DNA from: Psychrilyobacter sp.
GTDB taxonomy: Bacteria > Fusobacteriota > Fusobacteriia > Fusobacteriales > Fusobacteriaceae
DNA length: 13,945 nucleotides
Assembly: GCA_023145315.1 (NCBI GenBank)
Contig: JAGLEA010000177.1
Location: 1 to 13,945 of the forward strand
Direction of reading: 5' to 3'
How positions within the stretch are numbered: the first letter of the stretch is position 1; each line of letters starts with the position of its first letter. The translations under genes were made by a program, and so were the position numbers. Below are positions 1-7,049 of the stretch, one piece after another. The notes beneath the pieces were generated by a model. The model saw only the letters and a program-made list of their open reading frames with translations. It did no database searches and had not been told where the DNA came from.

Positions 1-45
1 AAAAAAATTGAAAATCATTAAAATAAATATATGGACGGTGTCAAG

Positions 46-819
46 ATGAAGATAATCTCAATTTTAAATCAAAAAGGAGGAGTAGCAAAAACTACTTCTA
101 CTCAAAATATTGCAGCAGGACTACACAAATTAGGGAAAAAAGTATTAGCCATTGATTTTGATCCCCAAGGAAACTTAACTTCTGGTTTTGGTTTAGATAA
201 AAGAAATTTAGATTATACAATCTACGATCTTCTAAAATCAAAATCTATGGGTGGAGTAAAAGTTACATTTGCTGATATAGTTGTTGAAACTACTTTTGCC
301 GATATCCTTCCTACGAATATAAAAATGTCAAAAGTTAATCTTGAATTAGGAGGTGTTCCCGGCAAAGAGAGCTTACTAAAAGAAATTTTAAAAGATGTTT
401 ATGGATACGATTATGTATTGATTGACTGCCCACCTAGTCTAGATACACTAACTTTTAATGCTCTTATGGCATCTCACGAAGTTTATATACCAGTTCAAAC
501 TGAATTTTATGCATTAGAGGGAATAGTCGAGTTGATGGATACTATTGATATAGTTAAACAAAGGATGAACGAAGACCTTCTAATTGGTGGAGTTTTTGCT
601 ACTATGGTTGATTCACGTTCAAAACTTCATGTAGAAGTTATTGGTCAATTAAAGGAATTCTTTGATCAAAAAATGTTTAAAACTTTAATCCGAAGAAATG
701 TAAAAGTTGCCGAAGCTTCGTCACACGGTCTTAGCATCTTTGATTACGCTCCTCGTAGTAACGGTGCAAAAGATTATAAGAGTTTATCTCTTGAGATTAT
801 AAAAAGGGAGGAGAATTAA
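46..819 (+). CDS. parA: ParA-family partition ATPase
   Basis: A 257-residue deviant-Walker ATPase of the ParA/Soj family, which drives segregation of a replicon together with ParB bound at parS. Visible motifs are the deviant Walker A KGGVAKTT (residues 10-17, signature lysine present, Ala in place of the commoner Gly), Walker A' AIDFDPQGN (35-43) and Walker B LIDCPPSL (125-132). The length fits chromosomal-type (Ib/Soj-like) ParA without an N-terminal DNA-binding domain. I place the start at ATG 46 because MKIISILNQKGG is the usual ParA N-terminus and a weak GGTG lies five bases upstream; an in-frame ATG at 31 would add five residues and has no visible Shine-Dalgarno site. The stop codon TAA overlaps the ATG of parB by one base, so the two are probably translationally coupled. 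It is the first gene of a seven-gene plus-strand train. Whether it serves a plasmid, chromid or chromosome is not decided by the sequence alone. Confidence 0.95.
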   Translation: MKIISILNQKGGVAKTTSTQNIAAGLHKLGKKVLAIDFDPQGNLTSGFGLDKRNLDYTIYDLLKSKSMGGVKVTFADIVVETTFADILPTNIKMSKVNLELGGVPGKESLLKEILKDVYGYDYVLIDCPPSLDTLTFNALMASHEVYIPVQTEFYALEGIVELMDTIDIVKQRMNEDLLIGGVFATMVDSRSKLHVEVIGQLKEFFDQKMFKTLIRRNVKVAEASSHGLSIFDYAPRSNGAKDYKSLSLEIIKREEN

Positions 820-1688
820 TGAGTAGATTAGGACACAACCCCTTACTTGATAGGAGTAAAAAAAAAGACAATATTGATATTCCAAAGGAAAAAATAGTAA
901 AACAATATGGCCGTATGGTTCATATGAAATCAGAGTTAATAAACCAAATCGATTTTACTGATATCACTTTTATTAATAGATTAACTTTAGATAATTTAGA
1001 TTTAGATGAGTTAAAAACTAGTATCTCATCTATTGGATTATTAAATATAATATATCTACAAGAAAAAGATAATGGAAAATTTAGATTAGTTAGTGGACTT
1101 CGTAGGGCTAGTGCTATCCGTGATCTTTATAGTGAAAATAAGGAAGTCAAAGCCAAAGACAGAGTAGTTATATTTGAAAAAAATACACCTTATACCCTCT
1201 TAGATACCATGTCTGTTGATGAAAATTTAAAAAGAAAAGATCTTACTCTAATAGAACAATCATATAAATTTAATAAAGAAGCTGCCAGAAAAGATAAGTC
1301 TATCGAAGAGATCACAACAGAATATAACATCAGTAAAAAAACATATTATAGAATTAAAAATGCTATTACTTACCCTATGGAAATCAGAGAAATTATAGAG
1401 ATTTTAGGAGCTGATAAGGCTGAACTTTTAAATAAAATTATTATAAAGATGGGTTCTAATAGGAATATTAAAGACGTTATAAAAGAATATAAAGACTCTA
1501 ACAGAGATGAATTGAGAGAAGTTTTAAAAAACTTAAACAACTCAGAAAAACCTAGTAAAGTTTCGATTAAATATACTGCTAAGGGATTTAATTTTTCTGT
1601 AAAGAAGAAAGTTCCTAAAGAAGTAAAAGAATATTTTGAAAAGTTGAAAAATATGATGGAAAATGAAGATTATACATTTATTAAATAA
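819..1688 (+). CDS. parB: ParB-family partition protein
   Basis: A 289-residue ParB/Spo0J-like centromere-binding protein. The N-terminal nucleotide-binding fold runs roughly from residue 50 to 145. It contains the C-motif SGLRRASAI (92-100), where most ParB CTPases have G-E-R-R, and the second conserved box VDENLKRKDLTLIEQ (133-147), equivalent to ENLQRxDLNPIEEA. A helix-turn-helix follows (about 161-182, SIEEITTEYNISKKTYYRI) for parS recognition. The C-terminal 80 residues are lysine/glutamate-rich and probably carry dimerisation. The start is ATG 819, seven bases after GGAGG (807-811), overlapping the parA stop. The Glu-to-Leu change in the C-motif is unusual and may affect CTP hydrolysis. 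Family assignment is secure; the location of its parS site is not known. Confidence 0.93.
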   Translation: MSRLGHNPLLDRSKKKDNIDIPKEKIVKQYGRMVHMKSELINQIDFTDITFINRLTLDNLDLDELKTSISSIGLLNIIYLQEKDNGKFRLVSGLRRASAIRDLYSENKEVKAKDRVVIFEKNTPYTLLDTMSVDENLKRKDLTLIEQSYKFNKEAARKDKSIEEITTEYNISKKTYYRIKNAITYPMEIREIIEILGADKAELLNKIIIKMGSNRNIKDVIKEYKDSNRDELREVLKNLNNSEKPSKVSIKYTAKGFNFSVKKKVPKEVKEYFEKLKNMMENEDYTFIK

Positions 1689-1706
1689 TTATAGTAGGAG
1701 GTTTCT

Positions 1707-2054
1707 ATGAGTACATTAAAATTTAGAGGGAGAGACCCCATTAAACCTTTATTCGCAATTAAAGTTTCTCCTACTATGCATAAAGTTTTAGAAACTATCC
1801 CAGATGATGAGGATAAAATAAATTTGATAAAAACTAGTCTAGATATCAATCCTAAAAGAGTTGTTGGTTTAAAATATATTGTAGATGGGGAAAAAAACAA
1901 TGGAACTATCGTTGTTTTATTTGATTATATATATGAACATATTTCGCCAAAATTTGAGATACCTTTTGATGAGGACGGAACTTTTAAATTTAAAATTTAT
2001 GATGTGGATTTTAATAAACCCATCAATATAGAAAAAATATTAAAAAAATTATAG
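1707..2054 (+). CDS. unrecognised 115-residue protein, third gene of the parAB operon
   Basis: I do not recognise this protein. It is soluble-looking, with no signal peptide or membrane helix. It has an alternating hydrophobic pattern (VVGLKYIVDG, GTIVVLFDYIYEH) suggestive of a small beta-rich or alpha/beta domain and a lysine-rich C-terminus ending EKILKKL. The start is ATG 1707, five bases after AGGAGG (1696-1701), a strong ribosome binding site, so it is very probably expressed. It begins 18 bases after the parB stop and is followed by thyA after 35 bases. Its position suggests co-transcription with the partition genes. An accessory partition or copy-control role is possible but is pure inference from position. 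Confidence 0.8.
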   Translation: MSTLKFRGRDPIKPLFAIKVSPTMHKVLETIPDDEDKINLIKTSLDINPKRVVGLKYIVDGEKNNGTIVVLFDYIYEHISPKFEIPFDEDGTFKFKIYDVDFNKPINIEKILKKL

Positions 2055-2089
2055 GAAAAATATATATAATAAATTTGGAGGCCAAACAT

Positions 2090-2944
2090 ATGAACTATGC
2101 AGATAAACTCTTTCTAAAAGAGGGTAAAGATATCTTAGCCGGAATAACTAATGATGGAGTAACTGGTGTGAGACCTGTTTGGTCTGATGGAACTACTGCT
2201 AATACTATTGCAAAGTTTGGGTCTATTACACGATATGACTTATCAAAAGGGCTACCTATTACAACTCTTAGAAGACAATTTTGGAAGGGAGCTATACAAG
2301 AATTAATCTGGATTTGGGTAAAAAATTCAAATAATATTAAAGACCTTCCACTAAAAATATGGGACTCTTGGGCTGATGAAAACGGCAGTATCGGAAAAGC
2401 ATATGGATACCAATTGGCTAAAAAAATAGAGTTTCCTGAAGGATTTATGACACAAGTAGAAAGAGTTATTTACCTATTAAAAAATAAACCTGGTGACAGG
2501 CGAATGGTAGTAACTATATGGAATAATGAAGATATGAAAGATATGGGGTTAGTTCCTTGTGCACACACTATTACTTTTTCTGTAATTGGTGGAAAACTTA
2601 ATGCTGTTCTTGATCAGCGTTCTGGTGACTTTTTAGCCGCTTCTGGACCTGGTGGATACAACGAGATACAGTATGCTACTCTAATCTATATGCTTGCTCA
2701 CATCTCAAATTTAGACGTAGGAGAATTTGTTCATCTTACAGTTAATCATCATATTTATGACAGACATATCGAGTATGTAAAAGAATTAATAAAGATAGGT
2801 GAGGAGTTTAATACTAACTCTGACATGCCTAAATTAGTTATAAAAAATGATGTGAAAGATTTTTTTGATTTTAAAATTGAGGACTTTGAACTAATAGGAT
2901 ATCAACCAAAGTCTAAATCTAATAAGATAGAGATAGCTATATAA
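2090..2944 (+). CDS. thyA: thymidylate synthase (ThyA)
   Basis: Converts dUMP to dTMP using methylene-tetrahydrofolate and releases dihydrofolate, which the next gene product recycles. The protein has 284 residues. The catalytic Cys is in LVPCAHTITFSV (C157); the phosphate-binding QRSGD motif is at 176-180, the conserved Asn is in GYNEIQYA (N191), and HIYDRH is at 211-216. The C-terminal NDVKDFFDFKIEDFELIGY resembles the Bacillus subtilis ThyA / phage phi3T-type enzyme more than the E. coli type; this is from memory of the family. An upstream in-frame TTG at 2075 exists, but the GGAGG at 2077-2081 would then lie inside the gene. ATG 2090, eight bases after GGAGG, is the natural start. The gene sits in the partition gene train and is followed by folA after 21 bases. 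An AT-rich TATAAT at 2065-2070 could be a weak internal promoter. Confidence 0.95.
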   Translation: MNYADKLFLKEGKDILAGITNDGVTGVRPVWSDGTTANTIAKFGSITRYDLSKGLPITTLRRQFWKGAIQELIWIWVKNSNNIKDLPLKIWDSWADENGSIGKAYGYQLAKKIEFPEGFMTQVERVIYLLKNKPGDRRMVVTIWNNEDMKDMGLVPCAHTITFSVIGGKLNAVLDQRSGDFLAASGPGGYNEIQYATLIYMLAHISNLDVGEFVHLTVNHHIYDRHIEYVKELIKIGEEFNTNSDMPKLVIKNDVKDFFDFKIEDFELIGYQPKSKSNKIEIAI

Positions 2945-2965
2945 TTTTAATCTAGGAGGATTTTT

Positions 2966-3541
2966 ATGATAAATATGATCTACTCTATCTCGTATAAGGA
3001 AAATATTGTAGGAGATGGAGATACAAATGATTTAGTTTTTAATATTAAAGAAGACTTACAATTTTTCAAAGAAATAACCTTAGGTAGTACTATCATCATG
3101 GGTCGAAATACCTTTTTATCATTGCCTGCTGGTGGATTACCCAAAAGAAAACATGTTATAGTTACGAGTAGGATAAAAACTGATATAGAAGCTAGGCAAA
3201 TATTAGGTAATAAATATATAGACAACCTTACTTTTATAGAAATAGATCAAATCGAAGAATATCTTAATCAAGAAAAGTTGAAAAATAATATCTCTATAAT
3301 TGGTGGCGCTATGCTCTATAGTAAATTTATAGAAGATAAAAAACTACTATCTTTCATTGATAATGTCTATGCTACCGAAGTAGAGAGAGTTCCAAATATA
3401 GTAAATCCCATCAGATTAGAAGCACATAATTTTTTAGAAGAAAATTTTATTTCTGAAATTTTACGAGAGGGTAGTGGAAAAGATAGATTAAATAATAATA
3501 AAATAGTTAAATTTAAAGTTATCAAATATTTTGAAGCGTGA
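2966..3541 (+). CDS. folA: dihydrofolate reductase
   Basis: A 191-residue DHFR that regenerates tetrahydrofolate from the dihydrofolate made by the adjacent thymidylate synthase. Visible elements are the acidic substrate residue in KEDLQFFKEIT (D30, equivalent to E. coli D27), the NADPH-binding GRNTFLSLP (46-54) and IIGGAMLYSKFI (111-122). The N-terminal loop is divergent: the tryptophan that normally precedes the catalytic Asp region (E. coli W22) is a phenylalanine (F25), and the GxIG loop is replaced by VGDGDTND. The protein is also longer than the classical ~160 residues. The start is ATG 2966, six bases after AGGAGG (2954-2959). Coupling to thyA is the common bacterial arrangement. The family call is firm, though catalytic efficiency cannot be judged. 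Confidence 0.9.
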   Translation: MINMIYSISYKENIVGDGDTNDLVFNIKEDLQFFKEITLGSTIIMGRNTFLSLPAGGLPKRKHVIVTSRIKTDIEARQILGNKYIDNLTFIEIDQIEEYLNQEKLKNNISIIGGAMLYSKFIEDKKLLSFIDNVYATEVERVPNIVNPIRLEAHNFLEENFISEILREGSGKDRLNNNKIVKFKVIKYFEA

Positions 3542-3557
3542 TAACTAGGGAGAAAAT

Positions 3558-4523
3558 ATGAAAAAAGTAAAATTAATATATAATCCTTTTTCTGGAAATA
3601 ATAAAATAGTAAATCAACTAGATAACATCATAGGAATATATCAAAAAGCAGGGTATCAACTAATATTATTTCGTATATCGTATGAAGCAAAATTAGAAGA
3701 TGCTTTTTTAGATTTAGGTGATGGGAGTTGGGATCATCTACTTTTAGCTGGAGGTGATGGATCTGTCAGTGAATCTATAGGTCTAATGAAAGAAAAAAAT
3801 ATAGATCTACCAGTAGGAGTTCTACCAACGGGTACTGCAAATGATTTTGCAAATTGCATAGGAATGCCACAAGATATAAAAGAATCTTGTATACAAATAA
3901 TAGAATCTGTAGAAAAAAATATTGATTTAGGAAAAGTTAATGGAAAGTATTTTATCAATGTCCTTAGTTTTGGATTATTTACAGAAGTTTCTCAAAATAC
4001 CCCCTCAAATTTAAAAAATACTATTGGTAAAGTTGCTTATTTTGTAAACGGTATCAAAGAATTACCAAAGTTTAAAACTTTTAAAGTTGTCGTTTTAGAA
4101 AATGGTGAAGAATTTGTATTTATGGGTGATGCATACCTTGTTTTTGTCTTTAATGGAAAAACAGCAGGAGGTATGGATTTTGCATATAAATCAGAGATTG
4201 ATGATGGTTTATTAGATGTTATCGTTATCAAAGCTGACATTGTTCAAGCTCCTAAATACCTTGCTAATTTTTTACTTAAAAATCATTTAGAGGATACAAC
4301 AGAAGGTATCCTTCATTTTAAAAGTAAAAAAATAGTTATAGACTGTGCTGATGAAATTGTTACAGATATTGATGGAGAGAAAGGTCCTGAGTTTCCACTA
4401 AATATAGAATGTGTACCAGAAAGTATTCGTATTTTAGGGTATAAAAAAAATAAAATTAAGCAAATTGACAAATTTTTAAACAACTTAAAGTCTAACCTAC
4501 CTAAAAGAAAGATAATAAAATAA
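3558..4523 (+). CDS. diacylglycerol kinase-like lipid kinase (YegS/DagK family)
   Basis: A 321-residue soluble lipid kinase of the DAGK catalytic-domain family, which phosphorylates diacylglycerol or a related lipid at the membrane surface. Motifs in order are NPFSG (9-13), the nucleotide-binding GGDGSVSE (65-72), PTGTANDFA (90-98), DDGLLDV (215-221) and DIDGEKGP (270-277), all in the expected order and spacing. There is no signal peptide or membrane helix. The C-terminus is a short basic tail (KKNKIKQIDKFLNNLKSNLPKRK) that may favour membrane contact. The start is ATG 3558 with GGGAGA just upstream, 16 bases after folA; the next gene follows after 12 bases. The exact lipid substrate is not determinable from sequence, so no gene symbol is given. 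Confidence 0.9.
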   Translation: MKKVKLIYNPFSGNNKIVNQLDNIIGIYQKAGYQLILFRISYEAKLEDAFLDLGDGSWDHLLLAGGDGSVSESIGLMKEKNIDLPVGVLPTGTANDFANCIGMPQDIKESCIQIIESVEKNIDLGKVNGKYFINVLSFGLFTEVSQNTPSNLKNTIGKVAYFVNGIKELPKFKTFKVVVLENGEEFVFMGDAYLVFVFNGKTAGGMDFAYKSEIDDGLLDVIVIKADIVQAPKYLANFLLKNHLEDTTEGILHFKSKKIVIDCADEIVTDIDGEKGPEFPLNIECVPESIRILGYKKNKIKQIDKFLNNLKSNLPKRKIIK

Positions 4524-4535
4524 GGATGTGATCAG

Positions 4536-5996
4536 ATGAATAACAAATATTTTTCAACCTTAAAATTTATTTTCATTAAAGCTACTCTAGACCTATATCC
4601 CAATGTAAAAATAAAGGTTTTACACTCATTGAACAATGGTGTTCTTTGTGAAGTTAAAGGTGATATTAAAATAAGTGAAAATCATATAGCAAAAATTAAA
4701 GAAAAAATGAATCAACTAATTCACGAAGACCTTCCAATCACCAAAAAAAGAATTGAAAGTTGTGTTTTTTCTGAAAGTTCTTACTTTGAAAATCGTGAAG
4801 ATCTACAAAGATTGGTAGAATATTCTCCTAATCACGATATTAATCTCTATGAATTAGAAGGGTACCGTGATTTTTTTCATAACGAGTTATTCTCTAACAC
4901 AGGATACATTAATGTCTTTGATATCATAAAGTATAAAAATAATAACGGGATCATAATCAAAGCACCACTAAAAGACGGAGAATTTCTAGTTCCAAAAGAT
5001 CTTGATCATCCTAAATTAGCTACTATTTTTTGTGAAAGTGAAAGATGGGGTGAAATACTAAACGTTTCCGACGTAGGAGCACTAAATAAATTTACTTTTG
5101 ATGATGAAATCGGTGATTTGATTCGAGTAAATGAAGCCCTTCACGAAAAAAAACTAGCATATATTTCCGACGAAATCACTCGGTGTAAACATATAAAATT
5201 AATCACAGTTGCTGGACCATCTTCATCTGGAAAAACAACATTTACCAAAAGGTTAGCTATTCAACTACGAGCAAACGGAATAAAACCCATAGTTATATCT
5301 CTAGATAACTACTATAGTGGCCGTGATTATATCCCTTTAGATGAAAATGGAGAAAAAGATTTTGAATCTATATATGGATTGGATTTAGAACTATTAAATG
5401 AACATCTAGTTAAATTAATTGCTGGAGAAGAAGTAGAAGTACCACGATATAATTTTCATACTGGTCAACGAGAAAGTAAGGGAGATCTTACAAAATTGTC
5501 TAAAGGTGGAATTTTATTAATCGAAGGAATACATGGTTTAAATGAAATTTTAACTAGTCACATAGAAAAAAAGAATAAATTTAAAATCTATATTAGCTGT
5601 TTAACACAACTTAATATTGATGATCACAATAGAATACCAACTAGTGAGGTAAGGAAGCTTAGAAGGATTGTAAGAGACTCGCTATCTCGTGGAACATCTG
5701 CTAATGGAACTCTAGATATGTGGGATTCTATTAGAAGAGGGGAGGAAAAAAATATATTTCCCTATCAAGAGGAAGCGGATGCAATATTTAACTCTAGTTT
5801 AGTTTACGAATTAGGAGTTTTAAAAAAATATGCAATTAAAGAATTAGAAAAAATAGATAGCTCTAGCACACACTTTGATGAAGCAAAAAGGTTGATAAAG
5901 TTTCTTAATTACTTTAAAGAGATCAATAAGGAGCTAGTTCCAGATAACTCTCTACTAAAGGAATTTATCGGTGGAAGTTATTTTTATAAATACTAA
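4536..5996 (+). CDS. uridine kinase-like nucleoside kinase with ThrRS-type N-terminal region
   Basis: A 486-residue P-loop nucleoside kinase of the large type found in Clostridia, Fusobacteria and Thermotogae. The kinase half has Walker A GPSSSGKTT (227-235), the Asp-containing ISLDNYY (254-260), YNFHTGQR (305-312) and LIEGIHGLN (328-336), parallel to the uridine kinase fold. The first ~200 residues resemble the editing/SAD-type region of threonyl-tRNA synthetase. The separate N-terminal TGS domain that many family members have appears to be absent or strongly reduced, since the protein is shorter than the usual ~550 residues. The start is ATG 4536 with AAGGATG upstream, 12 bases after the lipid kinase gene. 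It is the last gene of the plus-strand train, followed by a perfect inverted repeat. Its substrate (uridine, cytidine or another nucleoside) is not established here. It is distinct from the udk gene at 8906-9535. Confidence 0.88.
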   Translation: MNNKYFSTLKFIFIKATLDLYPNVKIKVLHSLNNGVLCEVKGDIKISENHIAKIKEKMNQLIHEDLPITKKRIESCVFSESSYFENREDLQRLVEYSPNHDINLYELEGYRDFFHNELFSNTGYINVFDIIKYKNNNGIIIKAPLKDGEFLVPKDLDHPKLATIFCESERWGEILNVSDVGALNKFTFDDEIGDLIRVNEALHEKKLAYISDEITRCKHIKLITVAGPSSSGKTTFTKRLAIQLRANGIKPIVISLDNYYSGRDYIPLDENGEKDFESIYGLDLELLNEHLVKLIAGEEVEVPRYNFHTGQRESKGDLTKLSKGGILLIEGIHGLNEILTSHIEKKNKFKIYISCLTQLNIDDHNRIPTSEVRKLRRIVRDSLSRGTSANGTLDMWDSIRRGEEKNIFPYQEEADAIFNSSLVYELGVLKKYAIKELEKIDSSSTHFDEAKRLIKFLNYFKEINKELVPDNSLLKEFIGGSYFYKY

Positions 5997-6010
5997 ATAT
6001 ATAATTAATT

Positions 6011-6039
6011 AGAAAGAGTATTCCACAAATACTCTTTCT
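6011..6039. terminator. perfect inverted repeat, probable bidirectional terminator
   Basis: Arms AGAAAGAGTATT (6011-6022) and AATACTCTTTCT (6028-6039) match perfectly over 12 bp around the loop CCACA. It lies 14 bases after the stop of the nucleoside kinase and 19 bases before the 64-residue gene. With a core stem GAGTATT/AATACTC, the flanking AGAAA and TTTCT act as A-tract and short U-tract on either strand, which fits a bidirectional terminator. The U-tract is short and interrupted, so a protein-binding palindrome (for example parS) is the alternative. Confidence 0.5.
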
Positions 6040-6058
6040 AAAAATATGGGGAGCTATT

Positions 6059-6253
6059 ATGAAGACTACTAAACAATACGAAGATCAAATAACAAACTCT
6101 TTAGACAAAGTCTCTTTTGAGATGAAAAAAATTAAATTTATTCTTTTTTTAGCTAAGAATTTCAACAAATTAAAAAGAAAAAAAACAACCCTTTTAAAGC
6201 TTGTTTTTTTAAGTTATACCATAATTATTTCAATTTTATATTTTTTAAAGTGA
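6059..6253 (+). CDS. 64-residue single-pass membrane peptide, unknown function
   Basis: I do not recognise this protein. It has a charged, probably helical N-terminus (residues 1-45, many Lys) that includes a moderately hydrophobic patch FILFLAKNF, followed by a clear membrane segment near the C-terminus (about 46-63, LKLVFLSYTIIISILYFL). The many lysines just before the segment suggest that the N-terminus is cytoplasmic. The start is ATG 6059, five bases after GGGGAG (6048-6053), a good ribosome binding site. It lies after the inverted repeat that ends the upstream operon and converges with the PHP gene 10 bases on. Real expression is likely but unproven; its codon use is AT-rich like its neighbours. 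Confidence 0.6.
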   Translation: MKTTKQYEDQITNSLDKVSFEMKKIKFILFLAKNFNKLKRKKTTLLKLVFLSYTIIISILYFLK

Positions 6254-6263
6254 GTTCTCTATT

Positions 6264-7010
6264 TTACTTTTTAAAGATGTATTTTAGATGTTTTCCACCT
6301 AACCCTACTATAGAGTATATTTTCTTTGCACCTTCTAATATTTTTAATTCTTCTGATATCTCATTGTTTTCTAGTCTTGCATAAGATTTTACATCAAATT
6401 TTGTGTGTGCATCACTTCCAAATGTTGCTGTTAAATCATATTTTTTCCTTATTTCTTGAGCTTTTAAATTTCTTTTTATACTTAATGCATGATTATAGGT
6501 TTCTATGGAATCAACTTCCCTTATTATTTTTTCTATATAGTCTTTATTTTTAATAAAATTTTTCTGAACATATCCATTTATATGTGGTATAGAAGTATGC
6601 GTATCAAACTGCTTTAGTACTTCTAAATAATAATCCCACGATTTATATGTTTTTGCCATTCTCACCTTATTTCTATATGGCTCTAAATATATTCTATAAA
6701 ATTTCTCTAATTCTTGTGGATTATGAAAATAAGCTAAAATCTCCATCCCATCTTCACACCCTATCTCTATTCCTGGGATAGTATTTATATCTTTCTCTTC
6801 AAATATTTCTATACTTTTTCGAATATCATTATGATCAGTTATAGATATCAAATGATTTTTTTCTTGAAGAAAGCTTTTTAAAAATTTGATATTTAAAAAT
6901 CCATCTGATGCTTTTGTGTGTAAATGAAGATCGTAGTAAGCGTTTTCAAACCTATCGTCTATAATAATTTTTTTAGCAAAGAAATCATCTAATTTATCAA
7001 ATTCAATCAC
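6264..7010 (-). CDS. PHP-domain metal-dependent phosphoesterase
   Basis: A 248-residue PHP-domain protein, a family of metal-dependent phosphoesterases and phosphatases. The metal-binding motifs occur in order: DLHLHTKASDG (27-37), ITDHND (57-62), PGIEIG (79-84), PHING (142-146), ETYN (170-173) and GSDAH (198-202). No polymerase or other domain is attached, so it resembles the stand-alone YciV/TrpH-like group rather than DNA polymerase-associated PHP. The start is GTG 7010, seven bases after AAGGAG. It lies downstream of trmN (28-base gap), probably in one transcript or from a promoter-like repeat at 7026-7049. Its substrate is not predictable from sequence. Confidence 0.85.
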   Translation of the reverse strand: MIEFDKLDDFFAKKIIIDDRFENAYYDLHLHTKASDGFLNIKFLKSFLQEKNHLISITDHNDIRKSIEIFEEKDINTIPGIEIGCEDGMEILAYFHNPQELEKFYRIYLEPYRNKVRMAKTYKSWDYYLEVLKQFDTHTSIPHINGYVQKNFIKNKDYIEKIIREVDSIETYNHALSIKRNLKAQEIRKKYDLTATFGSDAHTKFDVKSYARLENNEISEELKILEGAKKIYSIVGLGGKHLKYIFKK

Positions 7011-7025
7011 AAAATCACTCCTTTT

Positions 7026-7049
7026 ATATCATCATCTACTAATTATAAT
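7026..7049 (-). repeat. copy of the 24-bp dispersed repeat, upstream of the PHP gene
   Basis: This unit fits the repeat consensus (core ATCATCTA, right end ATTATAAT on the plus strand). On the minus strand it reads TATAATTAGTAGATGATGAT and is followed by AAGGAG and the GTG start of the PHP gene, so it could supply a -10 box. It overlaps the last codons (Asn-Tyr-Asn) and the stop of trmN. No convincing -35 box is seen. Confidence 0.6.

Noticed and set aside
2061..2070. Internal promoter TATAAT before thyA
   Set aside because: The tract is a simple TA run with no plausible -35 hexamer (the position is poly-A coding sequence), so it is not listed as a feature.
2075..2089. TTG start giving thyA five extra residues
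   Set aside because: The GGAGG that serves ATG 2090 would then lie within the gene; the extra residues do not match the ThyA N-terminus.
6244..6279. Weak AAAGTGA/TTACTTT hairpin between the convergent genes
   Set aside because: The stem is short, nearly all A-T and includes a G-U pair, so it is not convincing as a terminator.
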